From: Lactobacillus sp.
Lineage (GTDB): Bacteria > Bacillota > Bacilli > Lactobacillales > Lactobacillaceae
Direction: 5' to 3'
NCBI GenBank assembly: GCA_022651245.1
Contig: JALCQM010000021.1
Location: forward strand, 1 to 51,979
Length of the DNA: 51,979 nt
Part shown: positions 7,673 through 15,651 of the stretch, piece by piece
How the letters are laid out: each line of letters starts with the position of its first letter
How positions within the stretch are numbered: the stretch's first letter is position 1
Program-made: the position numbers and the translations under genes
Notes under the pieces: model-generated
Database searches by the model: none
What the model saw: the letters and a program-made list of their open reading frames with translations, nothing else
What the model was told of the DNA's origin: nothing

Positions 7673-8554
7673 ATGTATCAAGCATTATGGAGCGCCACCA
7701 GCGTCGACTTGGATCTCGGCGCCTTGAGCGCGCCACCTGACCCAGAAGCTGGCGGCACCCAACTCGCCATCATTCAATGCCGCCGTGAGTGTCTCATGCG
7801 TCTCAAAGGGCGCCCGCTGGCGTTGAAGACAGGCGATATCATTTTGATCCACAACCCAATGCCAGCCACACTGGAAGCCTATAGCCCACAACGACCACTG
7901 CAGGCACGCTTTTTCATTTTGCCCGTGGCTAACACCGTAGGGATCGGGCCGAACGCGATGATCACCAGTTTTTTGCAAAGCACCGACACTGCCCACATTG
8001 TTTTCCGGCGCATCGCGCATGAGCTGACGAACGGCTACTGCGAACAGCTGGCCCGCTTGATGCTGATGCAACCGCAAGACGGTTACTTGCGCTACGAAGC
8101 TTCGATGTTGGCTAACTTATTGCTGACGGAGCTGTCACGCGCCCGGTTGAACGCGATGATGATCATCGAGTCCGACTTTCCCGAAGACAACTTACGCGGC
8201 GCAGACAAGGCGCACCAAGTCGGCTTGATCCTGAACTACATCATGGCGCACATCGACAGCGTGACCTTGAAGTCGGCGGCCGATTACTTCGGCTATGAGC
8301 CGAACTACTTCTCCCGACTCTGCCACGATTTATTCAAAAAGCCGTTCTCTGCTGAGCTTCGCTTCATTCGCATGAACCAAGCAAAGAAGATGCTTGCCAT
8401 GACGGCACAAAGCGTCGCCGAAATCGGCTTTAGCCTCGGCTATAAAAACCCGGCCAACTTCGATCACACCTTCAAAAAGCAATTCAACATCACCCCCTCA
8501 GCCTACCGCCGCCAAGCCCAACGCGCCCAAGCAGCAGACACAGAAATACACTAA
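7673..8554 (+). CDS. AraC-family transcriptional regulator
   Basis: The protein has 293 aa. The N-terminal ~180 residues form a cupin-like ligand-sensing region. The last ~100 residues hold two helix-turn-helix motifs; the second (SVAEIGFSLGYKNPANFDHT) is the AraC/XylS signature. The ATG at 7673 follows AAGGAGGG at a proper distance, so an upstream extension of the frame is not used. Divergence from the PNPOx-like gene suggests that gene as a target. The effector is unknown. A hairpin element begins a few bases after the stop. Confidence 0.88.
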   Translation: MYQALWSATSVDLDLGALSAPPDPEAGGTQLAIIQCRRECLMRLKGRPLALKTGDIILIHNPMPATLEAYSPQRPLQARFFILPVANTVGIGPNAMITSFLQSTDTAHIVFRRIAHELTNGYCEQLARLMLMQPQDGYLRYEASMLANLLLTELSRARLNAMMIIESDFPEDNLRGADKAHQVGLILNYIMAHIDSVTLKSAADYFGYEPNYFSRLCHDLFKKPFSAELRFIRMNQAKKMLAMTAQSVAEIGFSLGYKNPANFDHTFKKQFNITPSAYRRQAQRAQAADTEIH

Positions 8555-8556
8555 CC

Positions 8557-8676
8557 ACAGAGCGGAGCAAGCCGTATTTAGGGGCACGTGTAAGGCAGCC
8601 TAGTCGTTGTGCGGCGTCAGCCGTGCAGCGGCTGGGATGACTTACATGTTGCCCCGTTGGCTTGTGCAGCTCGACT
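8557..8676 (+). repeat. single long-hairpin element after the AraC-family gene
   Basis: Starts ACAGAGCGGAGCAAGCC and ends GGCTTGTGCAGCTCGACT. Inner arms CACGTGTAAG/CTTACATGTTGC and TGTGCGGC-GTCA-GCCGTGCA are complementary. It lies 2-5 bases after the stop codon, in the sense direction. Confidence 0.8.
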
Positions 8677-8686
8677 CAATGCCATC

Positions 8687-8715
8687 AAAAAAGCCGTCAA
8701 TGCGACGGCTTTTTT
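8687..8715. terminator. bidirectional terminator
   Basis: AAAAAAGCCGTC-AATGC-GACGGCTTTTTT is a perfect stem with T runs both ways. It ends the AraC-family transcript and the convergent flavin reductase-like gene. Confidence 0.85.
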
Positions 8716-8726
8716 GCGCACTCATT

Positions 8727-9263
8727 TTATGCAAAGTTCCCAGGACGCAGTACCTCCCCTGGAACGCGGTAGACTTTAGCCCCTTTATCCCCTGCAAAAC
8801 CCACCGGTACGATCGCTTCGGGGTCAAACTGGCCACCTGTCAACGCCGCATCATCGACAAGGCGCTGCTCGATTCGCGCGGTGAAATTGACGTACCCATG
8901 ATAGACCTGAGTCGCATCAATTTTCAGGATCAACGCGGCAAAAGCGCTGGTCAAAACCGGTAAGCTGGCGATTGTTTCGTGCGCAAAGCGGGGATCTTCT
9001 AACTTGGCCGTTCCAGGATGGCTACCGGCATATTCCACCATATCCAAATGCGTCCGATCCAAGAAGTTGATCGTCGCCCGTCGGCTTTGCAACAATTGCA
9101 TCGCCGCATTCGTTTCACTACTGAGGGCAAAACAGTACATGTCGCCTAAACTGTAAGCTGAACTACAGGTGGTGACGTTGTTACCAAATTGGTCGTCCCG
9201 GTAGCCGATCACAAAAATCGGGTAATTAAAATACATTTGCTTCGTCGGGTAGGATACCAGCAT
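8727..9263 (-). CDS. flavin reductase-like / FMN-binding split-barrel protein
   Basis: A 178-aa protein with the pattern of flavin reductase-like domains: an N-terminal FNYPIFVIGYRD, then a TTCSSAYSLGDMYCFALSS segment that would contact flavin, and a C-terminal GYV region. The ATG at 9263 follows AAAGGAG, so the 13 extra upstream residues are not included. It lies 19 bases after the DUF488 gene and is likely co-transcribed with it. It may reduce FMN or act as a flavoenzyme on small molecules; no partner oxygenase is visible. Confidence 0.72.
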   Translation of the reverse strand: MLVSYPTKQMYFNYPIFVIGYRDDQFGNNVTTCSSAYSLGDMYCFALSSETNAAMQLLQSRRATINFLDRTHLDMVEYAGSHPGTAKLEDPRFAHETIASLPVLTSAFAALILKIDATQVYHGYVNFTARIEQRLVDDAALTGGQFDPEAIVPVGFAGDKGAKVYRVPGEVLRPGNFA

Positions 9264-9282
9264 CCGAATCTCCTTTTGCGGG

Positions 9283-9642
9283 TCACTGTGCGAGGCGTTC
9301 ACTCAAGTAATCGCGTAGCACGACAGCATTATTATGTTCTGTGTCCTTGGCGCCATACAGCAACAGGACCCGCTGCGCCCCACTCGCCTTGAGTTTTGCC
9401 AGTAGGTCAGCAACTGCCGGATTCGCATCGAGTTCGGCGCGGTAACGCTGCGTAAACTCGGCGAACTTTTCTGGGTCATGCCCGAACCACTTACGTAAGT
9501 CGGTGCTTGGGGCCACCGTTTTGTCCCACTCGTCCAGCGCCGCTTTTTCCTTACTGATGCCTCGCGGCCAGACGCGGTCGATCAAGACGCGCAGCCCGGC
9601 CGGCGCCTCGTGTGCATAGATCCGTACTGGTAATAATTCCAT
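9283..9642 (-). CDS. DUF488 family protein
   Basis: A 119-aa protein with the conserved DUF488 blocks: the VLIDRVWPRGISKEKA segment near the N-terminus, W-D-K-x-x-A-P-S (DKTVAPSTDLRKWFGHDP), and a C-terminal LLLYGAKDTEHNNA. The function of the family is not established. The ATG at 9642 lies about ten bases from GGGAGGG; a GTG three codons earlier sits too close to that site. It probably forms a two-gene operon with the flavin reductase-like gene. Confidence 0.85.
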   Translation of the reverse strand: MELLPVRIYAHEAPAGLRVLIDRVWPRGISKEKAALDEWDKTVAPSTDLRKWFGHDPEKFAEFTQRYRAELDANPAVADLLAKLKASGAQRVLLLYGAKDTEHNNAVVLRDYLSERLAQ

Positions 9643-9692
9643 TTTTATCACCCCTCCCTTTGATTAAAGCAGGCCACCGCGCCGCCGTCAAA

Positions 9693-9747
9693 TTATCCAC
9701 CTGTGCATAACTGCCGAAAAATCTGTGAACGATCCACCTGTGGATAA
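9693..9747. promoter_or_regulatory. cluster of DnaA-box-like sites
   Basis: Three nine-mers within 55 bp: TTATCCACC (9693-9701), TGTGCATAA (9702-9710, reverse of TTATGCACA) and TGTGGATAA (9739-9747, reverse of the perfect DnaA box TTATCCACA). They lie between DUF488 and the penicillin-binding protein gene. This is not a chromosomal origin, since dnaA and dnaN are absent, but DnaA may bind here. Confidence 0.55.
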
Positions 9748-9826
9748 ATTTTGCCGCGCCACCCCGTCTGCTCGTTGGATAGCGTACAATATAGAGGGAG
9801 GAGCCAATTCAAGGGAGGACACTATC

Positions 9827-11815
9827 ATGCAAAAAGGGACACGTACCCTCATCACGGTAAGCGCCGCGGCGATCGTCATCGTCGCCGGCAGTTTTGCCTG
9901 GTACCATTGGCACCACGAGCGCGCTGAAGCGCAAGCCGTCACGACCACCGCGAAGGCCTATACCCAGGCTTTTGCCAAGCGACAGTACACGAAACTCACG
10001 AATCAAATCGACACGAGCCACCTCACGGGCAGCGGCTGGCATTACACCAAAAAGCAGCTGATCGCGCGCAACCAGGCCGTATTCGACCGCGTAGGTGCCA
10101 GCAACATCAAGATCAGCAAGCTGACCACCACGGCCAGTGCCCACAACACCTATCAATTACGGTTCACCGCCACGATGACCACCAAGATCGGCCAACTCAA
10201 GACATTGCACTACCACGCCAAAATTGTGAAAGTCAGCGATGCTTGGCGCGTGCGCTGGACACCGGCGCTACTGTTCCCACAGATGTCTGGGAAAGACACC
10301 GTTCAACTGACCACCACCGCCGCGACCCGCGGGCAGATCTACGACCGCAACGGTCAGCTACTCGCCAAAAACGGGACGGTCCTGCAAGCCGGCCTGATCC
10401 CTAACCAACTCGGCAGCGGTAGCACGCGCACCCAGAACTTACAAAAAATCGCGACCGCTTGGGACGTCAAGGTTGCCAGCCTAGAAACCCTACTCAAGCA
10501 GTCTTGGGTCACCACTGACACCTTCGTGCCGGTGAAGGTCGTCACCGACGCGCCCGAACTGACCGGCGCTAATTACCAAACCGTCGGCTCGCGCACCTAC
10601 CCATTAGGGGCGGCAGCCGCCCAACTGATCGGCTACGTTGGCCAAGCCACCGCCGCAGATTTAACCAAGACACCTTCTCTGAGCGCCGGCAGTGACGTCG
10701 GCAAGGCCGGCTTGGAGCAAACTTACGATCGCCAATTACGCGGCACAGATGGCGGCGCGATCACCTTGGTCAACGGCAAACACAGCACCACCTTGCTCAC
10801 AGCCAAGGCTAAAAACGGCCAAGACCTGCACCTGACCATCGACGCGGCCAAGCAACAAAAAGCGTATGCGCAACTCGGCAACAAAGCCGGTAGCGTCGTC
10901 ACGATGGAGCCCAAAACAGGGGCGCTTTTGACCCTTGCCAGCGCCCCTAGCTACGATCCAAATAAATTCGTCACTGGCATCAGCCAAAGCGATTACGCGG
11001 CCTATGCGAATAACGCCGACTTGCCGTTCGTCAGTCGCTTCAGCCAGCGCTACGCCCCCGGTTCGACCTTCAAAATGCTGACCGCTGGCATCGCTTTGGC
11101 TAACGGCACCATTACCACCGACACCACCAAAGCAATCTCGGGCCTCAAATGGCAAAAAGACAGCTCATGGGGCACCTACAAGGTCACGCGCACCGTCGAC
11201 GATGCGTCTGAAAACATGACCGACGCACTCGTCAACTCCGACAATATTTGGTTTGCCCAAGTGGCGTTGCAAATGGGGCAAGCGGCTTACCTCAAGGGCC
11301 TACAACCATTTTTCAAAACCACGGCCGACCTGCCACTCACGATGAAATCAGCGCAGATCTCTAACTCCGGTAAACTCGCCACCGAAACCCTGCTGGCGGA
11401 CACGGCCTACGGGCAAGGCCAGCTCTTGCTTTCACCGATCGAACAAGCCGCCATGTACAGCGCGATCGCCAACGGCGGGACGATGCAGCAACCCACCTTG
11501 ATCCAAAACCAGACGGGCAAGCGCACCAGCGTCTTACAAGCCAACGCGGCCAATACCGTCAAAACAGCCTTGACGCACGTCGTCTCTGACAGCGCCGGGA
11601 CGGCCCACGGCTTGGCGCTTGCCGGGCACACCATTGCCGCAAAGACGGGCACAGCCGAGTTGAAGCAGCAACAAGACACCGATGGCAAAACCAATGGCTT
11701 CTTAGTCGCGATGGACGCCGACAACAACACCTACCTCACCGTCAGTTTGATCGAAAACGCGGGGAGCGATGCCGTCGTCGCCGCCATGAAACCGTATATC
11801 AATAGCCTTTACTAA
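9827..11815 (+). CDS. penicillin-binding protein, MecA/PBP3-type transpeptidase
   Basis: A 662-aa cell-wall DD-transpeptidase with one N-terminal membrane anchor (about residues 6-25). An NTF2-like N-terminal domain of the MecA type follows (to ~120), then a dimerisation domain containing ATRGQIYDRNG, then the transpeptidase domain. Active-site motifs are complete: S413-T-F-K, S471-D-N and K606-T-G. The ATG at 9827 follows AGGGAGGA; the longer frame upstream runs through the DnaA-box region and is rejected. It is monocistronic, with a strong hairpin after the stop. The architecture resembles low-affinity PBPs, but sequence alone does not show beta-lactam resistance. Confidence 0.92.
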   Translation: MQKGTRTLITVSAAAIVIVAGSFAWYHWHHERAEAQAVTTTAKAYTQAFAKRQYTKLTNQIDTSHLTGSGWHYTKKQLIARNQAVFDRVGASNIKISKLTTTASAHNTYQLRFTATMTTKIGQLKTLHYHAKIVKVSDAWRVRWTPALLFPQMSGKDTVQLTTTAATRGQIYDRNGQLLAKNGTVLQAGLIPNQLGSGSTRTQNLQKIATAWDVKVASLETLLKQSWVTTDTFVPVKVVTDAPELTGANYQTVGSRTYPLGAAAAQLIGYVGQATAADLTKTPSLSAGSDVGKAGLEQTYDRQLRGTDGGAITLVNGKHSTTLLTAKAKNGQDLHLTIDAAKQQKAYAQLGNKAGSVVTMEPKTGALLTLASAPSYDPNKFVTGISQSDYAAYANNADLPFVSRFSQRYAPGSTFKMLTAGIALANGTITTDTTKAISGLKWQKDSSWGTYKVTRTVDDASENMTDALVNSDNIWFAQVALQMGQAAYLKGLQPFFKTTADLPLTMKSAQISNSGKLATETLLADTAYGQGQLLLSPIEQAAMYSAIANGGTMQQPTLIQNQTGKRTSVLQANAANTVKTALTHVVSDSAGTAHGLALAGHTIAAKTGTAELKQQQDTDGKTNGFLVAMDADNNTYLTVSLIENAGSDAVVAAMKPYINSLY

Positions 11816-11839
11816 GGCTGAAGCTTAACAACGTATAAA

Positions 11840-11885
11840 AGGCGGCCTTTGTGAAACCCGAATTTCGGTTTCGCAAAGGCCGCCT
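11840..11885. terminator. hairpin between convergent genes
   Basis: AGGCGGCCTTTGTGAAACC pairs with GGTTTCGCAAAGGCCGCCT, a ~19-bp stem with one G-T pair. There is no long T run on either side, but it lies exactly between the PBP gene and the convergent GGDEF gene. Confidence 0.6.
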
Positions 11886-11919
11886 CTTATGCGTTCACGG
11901 GATTGCTTTGTTTTAGCCG

Positions 11920-13032
11920 TTAATTCCCTGCCACCACCCGGTCGCGACCGGCGCGCTTAGCCGCATATAAGTTGGCATCCGCGCGAGCAATCGTGGTGTC
12001 ATTTTGCCTATCCGTTGCCAACACGCGCGTGACGCCGACTGACACCGTTAACGCTAACTTGGTGCCAGCTGTCACGATGCGCAACTGCCGCAGATGCGTC
12101 ACGTAAGCCGTCGCAATCTCGTGCACCTGCTGATCCGTCGCGCCGCCGGCAACCAGCAAACTGAACTCTTCGCCGCCCGTCCGATAAAGGGTGCACGGAA
12201 AGGCGATTTGATCCAGATAAGCCTCCAGATCGCTGGCGAAGGCCTTGAGCACATCGTTACCAGCCAAGTGCCCATAAGTATCGTTGATCCGCTTAAAATG
12301 ATCGACATCCATCATCACTAAATGCACCGCCGGCATATTGCCAGCCACACTCAACTGACGATACCGGCCAAAATCGTGACTAAACTTGCTTAAGCTGTGG
12401 ACCCCAGTCAGCGCATCGTGCTGGTTGTCGTACTCCAACGTGTTCGTCCGGTGTTGACGATAAACCAAGAGGTAATCGTACATGTGCGCCAACACGAGCA
12501 CGACCACGAAACAGGCCCACACCGCCAGCGTTTCACTCAAGCGATAATGGTACGCATACATATCGAATAACCAATAAACCAAACTGATCGCGCTTAACAC
12601 CACGAAATGCCGGTGCCAGTTACGCTTGATCCAATCTTGATACCGATTGATCGGCAGCAAAAGCGCCAACACCAGTGCTTGGCCCGCCAGCGCCCACAGA
12701 TCCCAGTGCCAATACGGCCAAAAAGTCGCAAAAACGGCGACTAGCAAAACGGCAAACGCCCGCTGGTCCCGCAACTGCTTCGCCACATAGATCAACGCCC
12801 CATTGCGCAGGGCATTCGCAGTCCAAGTGTACGTCGTCCCGAATAGCCGCAACATGCGAATGAACAAAATGATCGCGATCACGTACAAAACGATCGCCGT
12901 CGCCGCTGATATTTGCCGGTGTAGCCAACGCGCGACCAGTTCGGGCCCCAGGTCCTCGACGATCTCAAGCGACGCCACGAAGCCGATCATAAAAAAGAAG
13001 GTCCAAAAAAAGGTATTGCCGACTAAAGCCAT
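11920..13032 (-). CDS. membrane GGDEF-domain diguanylate cyclase
   Basis: A 370-aa protein: about six hydrophobic segments in the first ~190 residues, then a GGDEF domain. Visible in order are HDALTGVHSL, MMDVDHFKRINDTYGHLAGN and the active-site loop GGEEF at 286-290. The RxxD inhibitory site normally five residues before GGEEF is absent (AFPCTLYRT), so product inhibition through that site is not expected. It should make cyclic di-GMP at the membrane; no EAL or PilZ gene is in the window. The ribosome-binding site is weak (GGGGAAA). Confidence 0.88.
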   Translation of the reverse strand: MALVGNTFFWTFFFMIGFVASLEIVEDLGPELVARWLHRQISAATAIVLYVIAIILFIRMLRLFGTTYTWTANALRNGALIYVAKQLRDQRAFAVLLVAVFATFWPYWHWDLWALAGQALVLALLLPINRYQDWIKRNWHRHFVVLSAISLVYWLFDMYAYHYRLSETLAVWACFVVVLVLAHMYDYLLVYRQHRTNTLEYDNQHDALTGVHSLSKFSHDFGRYRQLSVAGNMPAVHLVMMDVDHFKRINDTYGHLAGNDVLKAFASDLEAYLDQIAFPCTLYRTGGEEFSLLVAGGATDQQVHEIATAYVTHLRQLRIVTAGTKLALTVSVGVTRVLATDRQNDTTIARADANLYAAKRAGRDRVVAGN

Positions 13033-13135
13033 GATGTTTTCCCCAATAAACTCACGTAATTATGTCTAAGCATACCGCATCCCAACGCAACCCGCTATCC
13101 CAATAGGAAGATCACATCCGTTGTGCCCTTCAACC

Positions 13136-13178
13136 AAAAATGAGCCGTCACTACGGGCGAGCGCCCCTGCAACGGCTC
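13136..13178 (-). terminator. terminator, minus direction
   Basis: GAGCCGT (13142-13148) pairs with ACGGCTC (13172-13178), with an inner GGGCG/CGCCC. On the minus strand the stem is followed by ATTTTTGG. It would stop minus-strand transcription before it reaches the GGDEF gene. Confidence 0.65.
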
Positions 13179-13200
13179 TGATTAACTATCCAGACGGCAT

Positions 13201-13228
13201 TAAAAAAACCGCCTTTGCAGACGGTCGG
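13201..13228 (-). terminator. terminator of candidate minus-strand RNA
   Basis: On the minus strand ACCGTC-TGCAAA-GGCGGT is followed by seven T. This is a good intrinsic terminator with no ORF upstream of it on that strand. Confidence 0.7.
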
Positions 13229-13447
13229 TCGGATCAGGCCACTTAAGGCGCTGATTGCGACAATACTTGGCCATAATGCTTACACACATTCTCACGCACG
13301 CATTCATAACGAATTGGGACGACACGACCACCGCGGCTCATGCCAAGTCATAAATCCGTCGCGCTAACCGACACCTCATCGGGCTGCCGAGTGAAAACCG
13401 ATTCCCCCAAACCGATCCATAACGCGACGATTCTGCGTCAGAAGTCT
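13201..13447 (-). ncRNA. candidate small structured RNA (~245 nt)
   Basis: A minus-strand extended -10 (TGGTATAAA, 13461-13453) leads into an ORF-free stretch that ends at the terminator at 13201-13228. Paired segments include CGTCGCG/CGCGACG, ACTTGGC/GCCAAGT closing a domain of roughly 90 nt, and ATCAG/CTGAT. I do not recognise the class; it lacks the T-box AGGGTGG motif. No -35 matches well. The call rests on promoter plus helices plus terminator. Confidence 0.5.
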
Positions 13448-13452
13448 ATACT

Positions 13453-13481
13453 TTTATACCATAAAATGCAGTCCAATTCCA
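13453..13481 (-). promoter_or_regulatory. extended -10 promoter, minus strand
   Basis: TGG-TATAAA at 13461-13453 on the minus strand, with a poor -35 (TGGAAT) 17 bases upstream. Confidence 0.45.
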
Positions 13482-13728
13482 GACCATCACGATTAGATGA
13501 CAGCAGCACAGCCGTCGCCACCGGTCAAAAGCCGTCGTGAATGCCGCGCCATCGGCCTCAAAATTCGCTAGTGGTCGCGACCATTCCAACAAAAATATCA
13601 CCAAGCAAATTTATCTGCCGCGCTCGAGTCGTCTGACAACACTTTTTTGAAAAGATAGGGTATACTGCAAATATGATAGCGTAAATCATTGGTGTCCCAC
13701 CACTTTCAATTGCTTGGAGGATATATTC
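13462..13728. other. intergenic region before the 156-aa gene
   Basis: No ORF or repeat was seen. A plus-strand TATACT at 13661-13666 could be the -10 of the downstream gene; the nearest -35-like hexamer (CTGACA, 13634-13639) is 21 bp away, too far for an ordinary promoter. Confidence 0.35.
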
Positions 13729-14199
13729 ATGGAGCAATTCAAAATCTATTACAATACGATGCCAATCGAAGATGACGGCATGGGCTTCGTTGTGGGCTTG
13801 ATCACGGAATTACCGCCGAGCCGACTCCACCTCGAAGGGCGCCGCCGCAACCTGCTTTCTTATATGCCCGTTCTACGAATGGGACGGCCTGCTTACCCCG
13901 TCCTCCACGAGAAACTGACGATCTTTTCGCGTGCCGACTGGGAGGCCTCCCCAGACAAGCTTCCATTTTCGGTAAGTGACTGGTTCACCCGTTACCCGAT
14001 GGTCGAATCGCTCACCTATTTCGATACCTATGACCCCTTCCACAACTTGACCCCGCACATTTTGCCAGGCGACCGCTGGCAACGCCCGATCGCGATCGCC
14101 AAGCAGCAATTATACGAGGACCTCGCCCGCTTCACCGTCGGCGAACCGCCGAAGTTGATGCAACTCCCGGTCAAATTAGAAGACCTCGGGTATTTCTAG
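13729..14199 (+). CDS. conserved-looking protein of unknown function
   Basis: A 156-aa soluble protein with no signal peptide and no membrane segment. It is rich in aromatic residues and proline, with segments such as DWFTRYPMVESLTYFDTYDP. I do not recognise a domain or active site. The ATG at 13729 follows TTGGAGGAT with good spacing, and codon usage resembles the neighbours, so it is probably a real gene. It is followed by a strong terminator and is convergent with the 5-FTHF cyclo-ligase gene. Confidence 0.7.
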   Translation: MEQFKIYYNTMPIEDDGMGFVVGLITELPPSRLHLEGRRRNLLSYMPVLRMGRPAYPVLHEKLTIFSRADWEASPDKLPFSVSDWFTRYPMVESLTYFDTYDPFHNLTPHILPGDRWQRPIAIAKQQLYEDLARFTVGEPPKLMQLPVKLEDLGYF

Positions 14200-14205
14200 C
14201 GTTAA

Positions 14206-14249
14206 AAATGCCACCACACTACGACTCAAATCGTGGTGTGGTGGCATTT
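14206..14249. terminator. bidirectional terminator
   Basis: AAATGCCACCACACTACGA pairs with TCGTGGTGTGGTGGCATTT, a ~18-bp stem with A/T flanks between two convergent genes. Confidence 0.75.
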
Positions 14250-14262
14250 GTGTTTGTCGGTG

Positions 14263-14811
14263 CTAATCAATGGTTAAAATTTGGTCAATCTTCACATCAT
14301 GGTCTTCGACCGGCCAAGCAGCCGTCGCATAGGCCATCACCGGCGCAGCCAGTACCACCGTCGGCCCTTGATACCGCTGCAAGAAGCGGTCATAGTAGCC
14401 ACCACCAAACCCAATCCGGGCATGGGTATCAAGCGCATAGGCAATCCCGGGTACGATCAAGAGATCCGGCTGATCGTTCACTTGCGCCTCATCATACGCC
14501 GGCTCCGGGATTCCAAAGGCGCTTTTGATCCGTTGTCCTGGGCCAGGATCCGGTAAAAAAGCCATTTGGCGCTTGGGCAAACACCGCGGGATCAGGACTT
14601 GCTTCCCGGCTGCGAGCGCTGCTGCCATAATTGGCGCGGTCGGCACCTCGAACGGATTGCTGACGGTCATCCCCACCGTCTTAGCCGCCTGCCAACTCGG
14701 CAACTGCGTTAGCTTTGCCAATAAGCCTTCCCCCGCTGCTTGAGTTGCTTGTGCCTGTGCTTGTAACTTAGCAATTTGCTGCTCACGAAACGCTTTTTTC
14801 TCTGCATTCAT
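14263..14811 (-). CDS. 5-formyltetrahydrofolate cyclo-ligase
   Basis: This ATP-dependent enzyme converts 5-formyl-THF to 5,10-methenyl-THF in folate one-carbon metabolism. The 182-aa length is typical. Diagnostic segments are an N-terminal Lys/Arg-rich helix (NAEKKAFREQQI), IPRCLPKRQM in the middle, and the C-terminal substrate loop GFGGGYYDRFL. The ATG at 14811 is preceded by GAGGGGG; a longer frame upstream lacks such a site and family similarity. It is transcribed alone. Confidence 0.9.
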   Translation of the reverse strand: MNAEKKAFREQQIAKLQAQAQATQAAGEGLLAKLTQLPSWQAAKTVGMTVSNPFEVPTAPIMAAALAAGKQVLIPRCLPKRQMAFLPDPGPGQRIKSAFGIPEPAYDEAQVNDQPDLLIVPGIAYALDTHARIGFGGGYYDRFLQRYQGPTVVLAAPVMAYATAAWPVEDHDVKIDQILTID

Positions 14812-14940
14812 TGCCACGCCCCCTCGGCCTTCATTATCACGGATTGGCCCCCTGACCGTCAATTGTGCGCAACTGTCGAGTTTTTTTCTTCTGCTTAGGC
14901 TAGCAATGCTACGGTTTTTATCCTTTAAGCCGACATAATC

Positions 14941-14971
14941 TGTTGACACATTCCGTCAACATCTGTATGGT
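14941..14971 (+). promoter_or_regulatory. promoter with overlapping palindromic operator
   Basis: TTGACA (14943-14948, perfect), 17-bp spacer, TATGGT (14966-14971). The inverted repeat TGTTGAC-N7-GTCAACA (14941-14961) covers the -35 and half the spacer. It drives the zinc-finger/LuxR gene, which could be autoregulated. Confidence 0.7.
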
Positions 14972-14991
14972 ATCCTCTTGGAGGACGTTCA

Positions 14992-15651
14992 ATGACACAT
15001 TCACTTCTTGGCTATCAGCTCACAAACGGTCAGCTGACCTGCGATTATTGCGGGGCGCACCTGACGACGCGAGAGGCTTTTGCTACCCATCTCAAGACCC
15101 AACATGGCGGCGCGCTTACCGCGCTGTTAGCGGCAGGCGGCTTGACCGCAACGCAACAACGCGTCTTAGCAGCGGTCGCCAAGGGCCAAACCGACCGGGA
15201 AATCGCCGAGGCCACCGGCGTCAGCGGCAGCACGATCCGCCAACAGAAGTTCCGGTTTCGCCAAAAAGCCGCTGCTGCCCGCTTGTACCTCGCCCAATAC
15301 GAGGCCGTCTTCGGCCCTGCCGACTCGACTGTCGAGCTACTCCCCGTCCCAACAGCTGCCAGTGCTTTTAATCTCACGACCGCCAGCTACGAACGCGCCT
15401 TACACCAATACGTTGACTGGCACGGCACACACCCGAGGCTGAGCCACTGGCCTAAAAAAGAGGCGGCGCGCGTGGCATTGTGCGCCCGCATCGTTGAAGA
15501 CTTTGCGTTCACCCAGCACTATGACCGCGCTGCAATCAAGCAATGCCTCAGCCAATGGTACCCTGACCACAGTGTTTTGACCCGCTACCTGATCGACTAC
15601 GGCTACCTCGCTCGCACCGCAGACGGTCGCGATTATTGGAGGATTTTTTAA
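14992..15651 (+). CDS. zinc-finger / LuxR-type HTH / DUF2087 regulator
   Basis: A 219-aa protein with three parts. Residues ~17-38 form a C2H2-like finger, CDYCGAHLTTREAFATHLK followed by TQH (Cys-x2-Cys-x12-His-x3-His). Residues ~50-90 are a LuxR-type helix-turn-helix (LTATQQRVLAAVAKGQTDREI, then ATGVSGSTIRQQ). The C-terminal ~80 residues match the DUF2087 pattern (HWPKKEAARVAL...YLIDYGYLARTADGRDYWR). It lacks a receiver domain, so the input may be zinc or a bound ligand. Its stop overlaps the start of the GIY-YIG gene. Confidence 0.8.
   Translation: MTHSLLGYQLTNGQLTCDYCGAHLTTREAFATHLKTQHGGALTALLAAGGLTATQQRVLAAVAKGQTDREIAEATGVSGSTIRQQKFRFRQKAAAARLYLAQYEAVFGPADSTVELLPVPTAASAFNLTTASYERALHQYVDWHGTHPRLSHWPKKEAARVALCARIVEDFAFTQHYDRAAIKQCLSQWYPDHSVLTRYLIDYGYLARTADGRDYWRIF

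Noticed and set aside
9693..9747. Chromosomal origin of replication
   Set aside because: Only three DnaA-like boxes, no AT-rich unwinding region, and no dnaA, dnaN or rpmH nearby.
9725..9826. N-terminal extension of the penicillin-binding protein
   Set aside because: It would translate the DnaA-box region; the ATG at 9827 has the better RBS and is followed directly by the membrane anchor.
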